Below are positions 11,301 to 21,460 of a stretch of 64,000 nucleotides of DNA, in pieces. Every line of letters starts with the position of its first letter. Position 1 is the first letter of the stretch. This stretch comes from Phytophthora quininea. Lineage: Eukaryota; Oomycota; Peronosporomycetes; Peronosporales; Peronosporaceae. The notes beneath the pieces were generated by a model. It was given only the letters and a program-made list of their open reading frames with translations, was not told where the DNA came from and ran no database searches. The stretch is from NCBI GenBank assembly GCA_011947345.1, contig JAAVTG010000359.1, positions 124,001-188,000 of the forward strand. Direction: 5' to 3'. A program made the translations under genes and the position numbers.

Positions 11301-14300
11301 TCGCCAGACCTCATCGCTTCATCAAAAGAGTTTTCTGCCAAGGAATAATCGTCTGCACCACAGCTTTCATCGAGTTCGCCGTCACGCATTTCAGGTTGCG
11401 AAACTTTGGCACCCCCTCTAGCATTTGAAATTGCTTTCCCGTCAGACTCCACACCAAACGAACCCTCACCAGAACCACAATCGTCAAGAGAAACCACAGT
11501 CTGCTGCAAACCCATCGAGTCATTTTTCATGCATGAACTTATTACATCACCATGTTTAGCCAACACAGTATCGCCGGACGATTTATCGCCTACCTCATCA
11601 TCTACCACTGCCGAGTGTGTCCCCCACCACCGCCACCAACTTCACCAAGACGCGGCTGTAGCTGCGTACTCGAGCTCTGCTCCAACACCAGCCTCTCCAC
11701 CTCTTCGTCCTCGTTCTTGGCCATCCCAACCGCACGATCGACACTCGGCGTCCACCCATCATCAGATCTCCTATCCTGTTTGTTAGTTACACTGCCAACC
11801 GCAGCATCAATTCTCGACCCTTCGCCTTCGAGACCAGACATCGCTAAAGAGGTAGCGCCTTGCTCCTCATAGATTCTTTCCTGCTCAGCATGCACAATAT
11901 GTTCAGCGATCTCCAATCCATCACAAGTATCAGGCTCAGAATGGCTTATTTCGCCACTCAAACCCTGTTCAGCCACATCCACATGGTCAGAATTCGCACC
12001 TGCTCCCTCGCCCACGGGGTTCTCCTGCTCCTCGCCTTCGTGCTCCACATCAGGTTGGTCCACGTCGTGCTTCTCCAGCTCGTCTGCGTTCTCGGATGAT
12101 TCGCTGAAGTAATCCTGTTTCGCCTTTTCCAGTGCAAGCGCAATCGCAGCACCACTCACCGACGAATTCTGCGAAGCGGGTGCTTGCTTGCTACCACCTA
12201 CCGAAGATGTGTTACTAGCTGGAGCTGCATCGGAAAACAATGAGGGCGATCCATCATGAAGATCCAGCACAGCATCCCGTAACCGAGACTCGACCTTCCG
12301 GAGCTTCTCGACGATCTCGGGAGCAATGGAAGCGTACTTTTGCATCCACCGGAAGTCGTTAAGGAGGCTGCCGTCTCCACCCGTCGAACCGTGCGCCACA
12401 AGAAGCGCATTCAAGAACTCCGCGTTCATCAAAACTTCTTGCTCTACCGACTCGACCTTGGCCAACTCACGCGCGCTTTCAGTACGGACACGAGTCAGCT
12501 TCTCCTCTTCGTCGAAAACACTGGCACGAAGCTCAGTCCATTCCATGATCCCACAGCAGGCTGTGAGCTTCTGGTACAGAGACTGCACTTCGCCGGTCAA
12601 CGCGACAATCTCTTGCCGCGTCGCTGTAAAGTCCTTCTCCATGCTCGCAGCGTTGTCCTCGTTTGGCTGGAGCGCTGCTGTGCGGTCTTCCAGATCCTTC
12701 AGCTGCTCAGTCAGTTCATCCAAGTCCTGGGATTTGGCGTTCTCGACCGACTGAATCTTCTTGCGGATCGAAGCCACTGCAGCTGAGAAGGCCTTGTTCT
12801 CCTCGCGAAGTTCCTCGAGCTCGCGCTCCTTCACTTCAGTTCGTCGCTGGTAAGAAACCTCGCGTTTTTCACGATCACGCTCCTCCTCCTTCAGCTGACG
12901 CTCTAACTCCCGCTTCTCTTCGCGCAGGGAGATCATCTCGTCACTGAATTCGTCCGAACCCTTCGCCAGTACAGCAGACTTGTGGTATTGCTCCTTCAGC
13001 TCCTCGCGCAGCTGCTCCACCACTGACTCCAGGTCGCGGATCTGCGTAACGTGCTCCTTCACTTGGCTGTCCAGTTCCTGAGCAGTAGCACTGTCTGCAG
13101 CAGCTTGTTTAACAGTCAGATCGTACTCTGCCTGGAGCCGCTCCAGTTCGTGAGCGGTACGACGGTGCGTCGCATACAGCGCATCAAGGTGGTGTGTGAT
13201 GGCAGAATCGTCGTCACTGACGCTAGCATCCTCAGACACCTCTCCATCTCCTGAGGCGTTAGCGGCCTGGACCAGTTCCTCAAGGATGCGCTTGAGACGA
13301 GACTGCAACTGCTGCTCGCGGTTCTGGGAAGCCTTCAAGGTCGTAGTCAACTCGCTCATCTGCTCGGTCAGTTCTGACCGAGAAGCCTCCAGCTCGTTGC
13401 TCGCTTCGGCCTTCAGAGTCTTAATGTCGGCATTGAGCTTGTCGATGCTTTCCTCCAGCTCTTGCTCGCGAGAACGAGAGCTTTCGCGCTCTTGGTTCAG
13501 CTTCAGCGTGAGCGAGTCAATCTGCGCAACGTAACGACCCTGCATCTCCTCCTGAGCCATCGCCATCTCGACCAGCTTTTGACGGTTAGCCTCATCCGAC
13601 TGCTTTGCATTCTTCAGCTTTGTTTGGTTCTCCTCGAGCGAGCTCGTGACTTCCTGGAGTTCAGCGCGAAGCTTGTCCACTTCAGCTTGCATGTCGCTCT
13701 TAATAGTAGCCAGCTGCTCCTCTCTCAGCGGACGCACCACCGATGTTAGCCTCCATCTGAGAAATTTCTCCTCTAGACGCGCCTTCGTCTCCTCCAGCGT
13801 TAGGATCTGCGCCGTGCACTCGTCGATCTTACTACGAGCTTCCTTAATTTCAAGAGTCAGCGTGGACACTTCGCGTTGGTGCAGCGCTTCTTGCTTCTCC
13901 ATCTCGCTCTCGAGCTCGGCGATCTTCGCCTTGGTTGCTTCGAGCTCGTTTTGAACGCCCTCCAGTTCCGAAATACGCTCTTCTAACTTGGACTTCATCG
14001 TCGAGAACTCTGTAGCGTGTTCCAGGCGCAGGTTTGTCTCGGTCTTCAAGACCACGCGCTCATGCTCAATCTGCGCACGCTGCATCTGTTCTAGCAAGTC
14101 GTTCTTCTCATCCTTCAGCGATGTGAGCTCGTCCTCCAGCGCGTCCAGGTTGCTCTTCTCCACCAACGTGTCGCGTAGAAGTCGCATCGCCTGCTCCTTG
14201 TCGGCAATTTGCTGCTTGAGCTCGCTGATCTTCTCGTCGTAATCGCTGGAAAGCTTCGTGATGGTGTCCTCCATGATTACCTTCTGACTTTCCTTGGCCG

Positions 14301-17153
14301 CGTTGAACTCCTCCGTCATTTCGTGCAGCTCCTGCTTCAGTTCGTCCTTCTCTAACTGACTCTCAAGCAGCAACTTCTCGAGCTCGTTACGCTCTTCAGT
14401 ACTAGCCGCAGTCAGAGCAGCCTGCTTCTTCATTTCATCGCCATTCTGCAGCGCCTGCGCAACACGCTCCATCTCCTTCAACTTCAGCTGGGCGATAAAC
14501 AGTTCGTGCTCCTTTGTAGCCTTCACTCGGCGAACAGTCTTCGCTTCGCGCTTGGAAAGGTCCAGCATCTTGGCAGACGCCGTCTCGATACGCTTCAGCG
14601 TCTTGGTCAGCAATCCGACCTGCGTCTGCTTGGCCTGGAGCTCGGACGTCAGCTGACGCACCTTCTTCTCCTTCTCCGCCTCAAGACTGCGAATTTGCTC
14701 GCGAACCTCGGCCACCTCCTTCTTCGACTTGCGCACCAACTCGTTCTTCTCTTCGTTTTCAGACTTCTCGCGTGCGAGCAGCGATTCCAGCAAAGTGTTC
14801 TTGCCCTGGGCAACGCCCATCAACTTGCTTTCCTCCTGCAGCTTCTGCATCAACTCCAGGCGCTGTGACTCCTTCTGCTTCTCAGTCTCGGTCAAACTCG
14901 TACGCAGTTCCTTCAACCTAGCCTGGAATTGCTGCTCCTCGTTCGCAAAGCGGCGCTCAACTTCAGCCTTCGTAGTAGCAAGCGCCTCCAGCTCTGCCAC
15001 GGAACGGGCAAGGCGCTGACGCAGTTTGTCGTTCTCCTCCTCTCTGTCTGCCGAAGTGCGGCTAAGTCTTTGGTTGGCCTCGATCTTAACCTGAACCATC
15101 GTCTCCTGAAGCACCTTGGTGGACTCCTCGAGCTTCTTTTGCTTTTTAGCGAGCTCTGCAAGATGGTCGTCGATCTTGCTAGTCTTGTCCTTGTTGCTGT
15201 TAGCGATTTGCTCCAACTTCTCTTCCATGACGGCTGACGCACTACGTTGCTGGGACACCAGCGCCTTGTTCAGTTCAGCGCGAGCATCGGCCAGCTCGTC
15301 GCGCAGAGTAGCGTTGGCCATCTTGGTGTCCTGCAGTTTCTTCTCCTGGCGATCCAGCGCGCCTGAAAGCTGCGCCAGCTCCTCCTTGCTTTGCGACTGA
15401 GCGTTCTGCAACGGAAGAAGATCACTTTTGCGCAGCGCTGAGCTTTGGAGGCGCTGGATGTCGTCGGTCAAATCGTTCTTAAGCGTCGCCAAACTTTCCT
15501 GACGCTGCGAGAGCGCCTGCTTCTCGAGGCTCTGCACCTTCTGCTCCATCTTCTCCGCCATGCGCGCCACATTTTGCGACATACGGTCCTCCATCTCTCG
15601 GAACTCGCGCGTCAAGCGGATGCTCAGCAGGTTCTCGACTGCCTTCATGTCGACCAAGCTGCCCATCTGGCGGTGCATTAGCTGGACCTTGTTCCAAACC
15701 TTGTCGATCGCCTGTTCGTGCTTGGCACGGACACCCACCAGCGCTTCGACATTGTCCTCAAGGGTGGAGATTTTCATCATTGCGGACGACATGGCCTTCA
15801 CACGACTTCCCAGCTCCGAGATTTGGCGGTCGACCGTCACCTTACGGCCTAACAGATCCGCGCTGTGCTCTTCTAGGCGAGAGATCGCAGCCGCATTTGC
15901 CTGCACATTCGCAATGATCTTGGGGTCCGCAACTGCGCCGGGGGCGGCAGCAGACGTCGCGGCAGGAGTCAGCATCGTCTCTCGCAGCTGAGCCATCTGC
16001 GAGGTCAGCGACGCCGTCTGCGTGCTCAAGCCCGAAACGTCCGTGCGCAGATCCGCGACTTTCTTGTCCACGCTGCTGTTGCGGGAGGCGAATTGCGTCT
16101 CCAGGCTCTTCTTGATCTCGTCCACCACGTGCGAGGGTATGTCGCTCGGGATGTCGCTCTCGGCCACGCGAATCCGCGGCCCCATACTCGCGCCGAGCGG
16201 TCGCGCATGGGGACGCGTCCGGTGGCACCGATGCGGCGGTTGAGACGCGAGCCGGAGGTGCTGCCGGTCATGGAGCGCGTCTCGTCTAGATCGTAGCGCG
16301 GACGCGGTCCCAGATCAGCCATCGCCAGGTTGCCGCCACCCGATGTAGCGCGGTGTTGCTGCAGCATGGCAGCCGTCAAGCCGCCGCCGCCAGCGATGCC
16401 GACATGCGGTCGGCTGGAGGAGCTGGAGACGCTGCCGTGGCTCGAATCCAGCCGTGCGCGCCCCAGTCCTTGGTTGCTGGACATGGATCCAGCGTCGTCG
16501 TCTCCTCGGATGAAGGCCTTGGGTCTGGCTGACGCTCTGGAGGAGACCGAGCCAGCGTCGTCATCCCCTCGAATGAAGGCCTTGGGTCGGGCCGACGCGC
16601 GTGAAGACACTGAGCCAGAGTCGTCATCCGGGCGGATGAAAGCTTTGGGTCTGGCAGAGGAGCGGCTGCTGACAGAGCCTGTGCCGTCGTCCCCCACATA
16701 GACTTTGGGTCTGGCCGACGAGGCTCTTGAGCCCATCGAGTTGTTGTCGTCGTCGGCGCGCACAAAGGCCTTGGGTCTGGCGGACGAGCGGGAGCCCATG
16801 GAGCCCGAGTCGTCGTCCCCTCGGATGTAGGCCTTAGGTCTGGCCGACGAGTGCGAGCCCATGGAGCTCGAGTCGTCGTCTCCGCGCACAAACGCCTTGG
16901 GTCTGGCCGACGAGCGGCTGCCCACGGAGCCGGCGTCGTCGCTGGCCCCGGCGCCCACGAAGGCACGCGGGCGGGCCGACGAGTGCGACGACACGGAGCC
17001 CGAGAGCGAGCCCGTGTGTGCAAGCGTCGGAGGCCCCGTCATGGACACATCGGCACGCGCTTGGGGCTTGTCGCCGATCTTGCGCAGCAGCTTGAGGTTG
17101 TTGTTGGTCTTCTCGATGATGGAGGACAGGTCCGAGTCCCAGGACGCGCTCAT
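5324..17153 (-). CDS. Giant coiled-coil protein with N-terminal short repeats and C-terminal 111-residue acidic repeats
   Basis: I do not recognise the family. Translation starts at 17153 (CCACCATG, protein MSASWDSDLSS). The order is: about eight copies of a 20-residue Ser/Arg-Pro-Lys/Asp unit (residues about 50-230); about 1,300 residues of nearly uninterrupted coiled coil (Gln/Glu/Lys/Leu-rich, about 330-1,650); an acidic linker; about 12.4 copies of a 111-residue unit built on (D/E)EFG(E/D)xS; and a diverged acidic tail with related DEFGE motifs, ending at TAA 5324. Frame breaks fall near 16205, at 11621-11625 (C5), 10989-10992 (T4), near 10630, near 6265, near 6012 and near 5562. All but the 6265 break are cured by one added base; 6265 needs one fewer. 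The total then becomes 3,945 codons exactly. Motifs shared on both sides of the breaks argue for one gene. A structural or trafficking scaffold is a guess. Confidence 0.7.
6403..10536 (-). repeat. Tandem array of about 12.4 coding repeats, 333-bp period
   Basis: The unit is exactly 333 bp (111 codons), so copy number can change without breaking the frame. Copies are nearly identical at DNA level. I see only scattered substitutions, for example a His/Arg codon variant (GGTGT versus GGCGT) at about 7413 and 10413, GAGATCGG versus GAGACCGG at about 7411, 9742 and 10408, and Ala to Val in the first-translated copy. Each unit holds four sub-motifs of the type EFG(E/D)(T/A/S)S(L/I). The last copy (about 6403-6530) is partial and degenerates into the tail. 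Such uniformity implies recent unequal exchange or gene conversion. Confidence 0.95.
16480..17000 (-). repeat. Eight short coding repeats (about 60-63 bp each)
   Basis: Near the N-terminus of the giant protein, a unit of the form SSARPKAFIRGDDDxGSxSSR recurs about eight times in a row, with substitutions in each copy. It joins a basic patch (RPK) to an acidic patch (DDD) and a Ser/Gly spacer. The copies are more diverged than the 333-bp array, so they are older or under less homogenisation. Confidence 0.85.
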
Positions 17154-17357
17154 GGTGGAGGCGGCTCTCGCTCTGCTCTGTTTCCTCTCCTCCCTTCGCT
17201 GCGCCCAACGCCTTGTCGAAAGCGGAAGTGGGGAATTTGGACGGTCGCCGTCTGGCTTGCGTTTTTGCGCCGCGACAGTCTCTGCCAACTGTGTGCCGTA
17301 TACTCTAAGGCGGCATACAAAACCAAGTCAATTGGAGACCGCTGAAATGCAACTGTA

Positions 17358-18345
17358 TCAAATCTGTGACGTGTGCAGCTCGAGCTCGACGCCGCCGCAG
17401 CGCTGCTGGTACTGCTGGAAGTGGCGCTGCACGCGCTGCCAGTGCTCGGCTGTCTGCATGGCGCAATACGAAGCGAGCAGCGTCTGTCCGTCCGCGAGGA
17501 AGTAGCCCACCTGCCACAGAGCGACAGCCGCAATGGTCAGCGCTTTTCGCTTTGATGATGCCTGGACGCAGGCAGACCTCGAGGCAGGCACCAAGCTCCT
17601 CTCAATGGACCTGACTCACCTCCACCATGCTGCCGTCGCCGCTGCACTCGCTCAGTGCCACGGGGTAGTCCAGCACGCTCGCCAGCTCCTGCTCCCGCAC
17701 CAGCGTCGCGGCCGACGTGCTGTCCGTCTCCGCCAACTGCACACTCGAGTCCGACACAGCGGCCACCAGTTGCAATTTACGCTCAGCCAACGGGAATGCA
17801 TCGTGCTTCGTGCTGGCCAGCACGAGCTCGCCCGTAAGGTCGTATTCTGCCGGTGTCTCGAGCCGCGTGCCGACGGTGAAGAGCGCAACGCCGCACGGAC
17901 CCTGCAAGACCCTGCTGGGTCGGACCACGTCGGCCGCAAAGCTCTGGCGCCACGCACGCGGGAGGTTGGACAGCAGCACGCAGGCCTTGAGCCCGCAGAG
18001 CAAGAACAGCACTTCGCCAAAGAAGCTCTGCGCACATGCACAACAACAAGTCAATTGAATGTATTTCCTGGCGGTGCAGCACGAAGAGCTCTGCACCATT
18101 GCCTGGGGACGAAGGCCGGATTCCGCGACGAACGTCTGCAACTCGTTGGCTGGGCGTGCGTCCCACCACTGCAGCTCCAGCTCGCGGAAACGTTGGCACG
18201 GTTGCAGCAGAGCGCACAAGCGGCGGTGGCCGGCCTTCCAGTGCTCTCGCTGGCACGTCTTGGAGCAATACGCCGTCCATTTGCACTGCGAGCAGCGCGA
18301 CAGCGCTCTGCCCGGCGCTCGGCAAGCGGAGCAACTCGACGCCAT
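17358..18345 (-). CDS. MYND-type zinc-finger protein
   Basis: The start at 18345 (protein MASSCSACRAPGRALSRCSQC) leads directly into a MYND finger: C-x2-C, C-x2-C, YCSKTC, HWKAGH, C, all zinc ligands present within the first 45 residues. The rest resembles no specific enzyme; MYND fingers mediate protein binding, and a SET domain is not visible. A GT-AG intron at 17619-17562 (58 nt, donor GTGAGT) joins VE to ASSKRKALTI and leads to TGA at 17358. A second, in-frame 66-nt intron (about 18096-18031) is possible, because the stretch it would remove (QSSSCC...ACAQ) looks unlike its surroundings. The protein is 308 residues, or 286 if that intron is spliced. The gene lies 217 bp downstream of the GPCR-PIPK stop, same strand. 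Confidence 0.78.
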
Positions 18346-18562
18346 TCCGCCTGGACGAATGGTCTCCGCTATGTAGCATTCGCAAAGACGAGTCTGCTTC
18401 AGCAATTCGTCGACAGGTGTGTAGCATCGTGACTGCAACGACAATCGCGCCCCTGCGACGCGCAACGAGCAGCATTTCGTGAAGGTGCTGGCAACAACAA
18501 GCAAGCACAAGCAAGCTCTGCAAGACCTCAATAAAAATTCGTGTTGAATATCGTGGATTCGA

Positions 18563-21205
18563 TCAGTCAAAAATCGTGATGGTCTTGCGTGCCTCGGGGC
18601 CCAACATGACGGGACTCTCACACACGGACGAGTACGGGACGGAAGGTGACGACGAGGAGGACAGCGGCTGGATGTTTCGTACGTCTCCAACATCTCCTGA
18701 AGCAACACTGTCCTCTTGAGAAGATCTGCAGCTGTAGTACTGGTCCAGGACGACTTGAAACTCGAGATGCTGGTGCTGTCGCCGATTTGCTCGCTGTCTG
18801 CTTGTCCACCGCGGAAACTTGAGGCGCCAGGGCTCATCTGGATGCCGAACATCTTATCACGAACGAAATTTGACAGTCGAGTGGCGTACTTGTCCGGGGT
18901 ACAGCGCTAACGTCGTGAGTGTCCTTGCACAGTATCACGCCCAAAAACCAGCGTTGCACCGTCCAGCGCCAGTTGTAGCGCTGCAGCATGTCGACTATTC
19001 CAACGTAGTAGACCTCCTTGCGGTCGTGAGAGGAAAGTCCTCCACGGCTGATTGAGTGCCTTTCAGGGTCGTCGTAGCGAACGCCGAGTAAAATGCTGTA
19101 GTCGATGATGCCTCGACTGGCGAGAAACACGAAGTCGCTGCACAGCTGGTCCTGCTGCAAGTTTGTGTTGGCGGAAGACAACGAGATGCCCGTGCTGATC
19201 TTGAGGAAATCGATGTCCATCAGCAGCTGGGAGATCGGCTTCTTCTCCTTGACGACTTGGACAAGACTCTCGATATCCGCTGCGCTAACTGCTTGCCGTC
19301 GATCTCGGTTCCCCTTCAAATCGTATCGCTGGTCGACAGGGCCTTCGTTGAACAAGTTGTGCATCACGACGAAGTACATTCGACGTTTCCCGATCGGCAG
19401 CGAGATCGAATGGCAGCCAAAATATCGGCACAACATCGACTGTGGATTCGACTGCAAGTATTCGTGGTAGTGAGGTCTGCGACAGAAGCGTTTATGACCA
19501 TTAGCATTTTGTTTTCGCTAAAAGGAGCTGGCACAACGTACAAGATGGTTCTCAGCGTGTCGAACTCCTCCTTTGGCACACTTTTCACCATAAACTGCTT
19601 GTTCGCTGATTCACCACAAAACGTACACAACCTTATTAGCTCCGTGCAGCCGTTCAGCAAAATATTCTGCCGCACCTGTGAAGTAGAAGATGTTGCCGCT
19701 CTTGCCCTCCGATCCGTGCTCGCTTAAAATCTTCGAGGGTCGAACGATTCCCTGTAGAAATCCTGGTCAATATTAAACTGTGCGCGGATGTGGTGGAAGA
19801 TCTTCGGCGCACAGTCTTTAAAGTTGAGCATCGTGCTGTTTTTCAATCCGTAGACGACAACACCCATGCTCTCCACGCGATTGTAGTCATTGAAGTTAAC
19901 GCTCGAGCATGGGCAGTCGCAGATATCAATTGATGTAGCACTCTTGTTCAGTCCAGAGCATTCACCGCGGCTACCTCCTGTAGCGGTAGCTTTTTCGACA
20001 GCCTGCGCCATCTCGATCGATTTCATAATCCCCTCGACATATACCGCATCACATCCATGCGGAGCTTGTTGGACACGTCGATTTTCTCGCTGCCGTTGCG
20101 TTGAGGGGCAGTAACACTTGCTCCTGCTGTAGAAGTCAACGTTGAGCGTCCATCCTGAATCTGTGCAATGGTCGTTCGCGATGGATTGCTGGAGTTGCTG
20201 CCTGCTCGAGAGCCTTCGTCCACCCCGATTGGTCGCAATAGTTGCGTCTTGAAAATGCCTGAATCCTGGCAGAACAACGCAAATAACGCCAGCGTTTCCA
20301 GCACTAGCGAGAGCTGATCCAGCGCGTTGGGGATCATGGACCCGAATTGTGTCCCGAGCTGCACGAGGTAGATCACAAAAGTCACAGCGGTGCGCACGGC
20401 AAAGACTCCCAGGTAGGGAAAATTCGCTTTGCCATCCTCAACGTCGTCTTGTGCGCGTGGTTTTCGAGGATCCGGGAACGTCGCCACGCCTGGAGAAGCG
20501 CTCCGGAAATGTAGATGAACACGAGGTACGATGGCAGGTCGAAGTACAGCACGACATTCGCAGTGATCTTGGACTGGATTTCCCCATGATGAACCTGAAA
20601 ATGAAACAGTAGAGCAGCGCTGCCGGCCACGCGTAAATGTGGTGCAGAACATTGTCCGTGTTGAATGGCAGGAACGGGTTCGACAACGAGAAGATCAAGT
20701 CCAGCGCCAGCATAAGATACCACAACGTACTCGACGTGCTAAAAAATAAATAGCACCAGAAGAAGAAGGGGGCGTACGGCTCCAACGCGCCAGCATCGTG
20801 TCCAACTGCCTCGTTAGCCACTCGACTGAATGTAGCAGGGATCGGTCCTCCCACTTCGTCCGGGTCTAGCACGACATACCAGGCATGCAGCGCGACTCGC
20901 ATGATGCTGGCGATGCTTACGCTTAGAAAAATGCACATGAGCACCATGCCTGGATGCACTCTGGAGCTGGGATACTTGACGAAAAAGTAGATCATAGCTG
21001 CGCTGGAGAGGAGTCCCGAAGCTAGCGCCGTGAGCTGCCAGACAATGAAGAGGCGGTCCATCGTCATCGCCACGCCCACGACCTGACTCCAAGTTGTGGT
21101 TCTCTCGGTTGCTTCTTCCTCGTTTCTTGTTGAGCTCGTAGAGCACGAAGGCGAGCAGATGAGATCGGGCAGCGCCGAGAATGCTAAAATGCTCGCTGGC
21201 TCCAT
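18563..21205 (-). CDS. GPCR-phosphatidylinositol phosphate kinase fusion (GK family)
   Basis: An N-terminal seven-helix receptor-like domain (residues about 45-330) is followed by a type I/II-like PIP kinase domain (about 430-800). This fusion is characteristic of oomycetes, especially Phytophthora, and couples sensing to phosphoinositide signalling. Kinase features are SEGKSGNIFYFT (nucleotide loop), LCRYFGCHSI, YDLKGN, DYSILLGV and VGIVDMLQRYN, followed by an activation-loop-like AVP(P)DKYATR. Two introns have clean sites: 19675-19606 (70 nt) and 19541-19477 (65 nt, donor GTACGT). Apparent one-base losses lie at A4 20598-20601, A4 20419-20422, near 20045, G3 19737-19739, G4 18896-18899 and near 18868. 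Restoring them gives 838 codons, ending at TGA 18563 after a Ser-rich tail (KTITIFD). Confidence 0.86.
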
Positions 21206-21460
21206 GCAGGTGCCGACTGTTTCGTCCAGCGACGGTTTTCAGTCTTTCTTCCGATAATTACTGGGCCGATCGACAAGCACAGCTAGCAACACCTTCGCAT
21301 CTTGAAGCCCACGCACAGCCACAGAGCGATGGAGTGAAATAGCTGAGGGTCTGAACTCGAGAACCTGTTGGTAGCGTCATACTTCAAAAGGTATGCGTCT
21401 TCGTGTTGAAAGTTAAATGAGTGACACCTTCTACCCACGACAAGAGCCTCGTTCTTCCAG

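Noticed and set aside
5324..17153. Treating each open stretch (5324-5518, 5530-5997, 10617-10979, 10982-11608 and so on) as a separate gene
   Set aside because: They abut in order on one strand, share DEFGE-type motifs across the breaks, and become one frame of exact codon length after seven single-base corrections.
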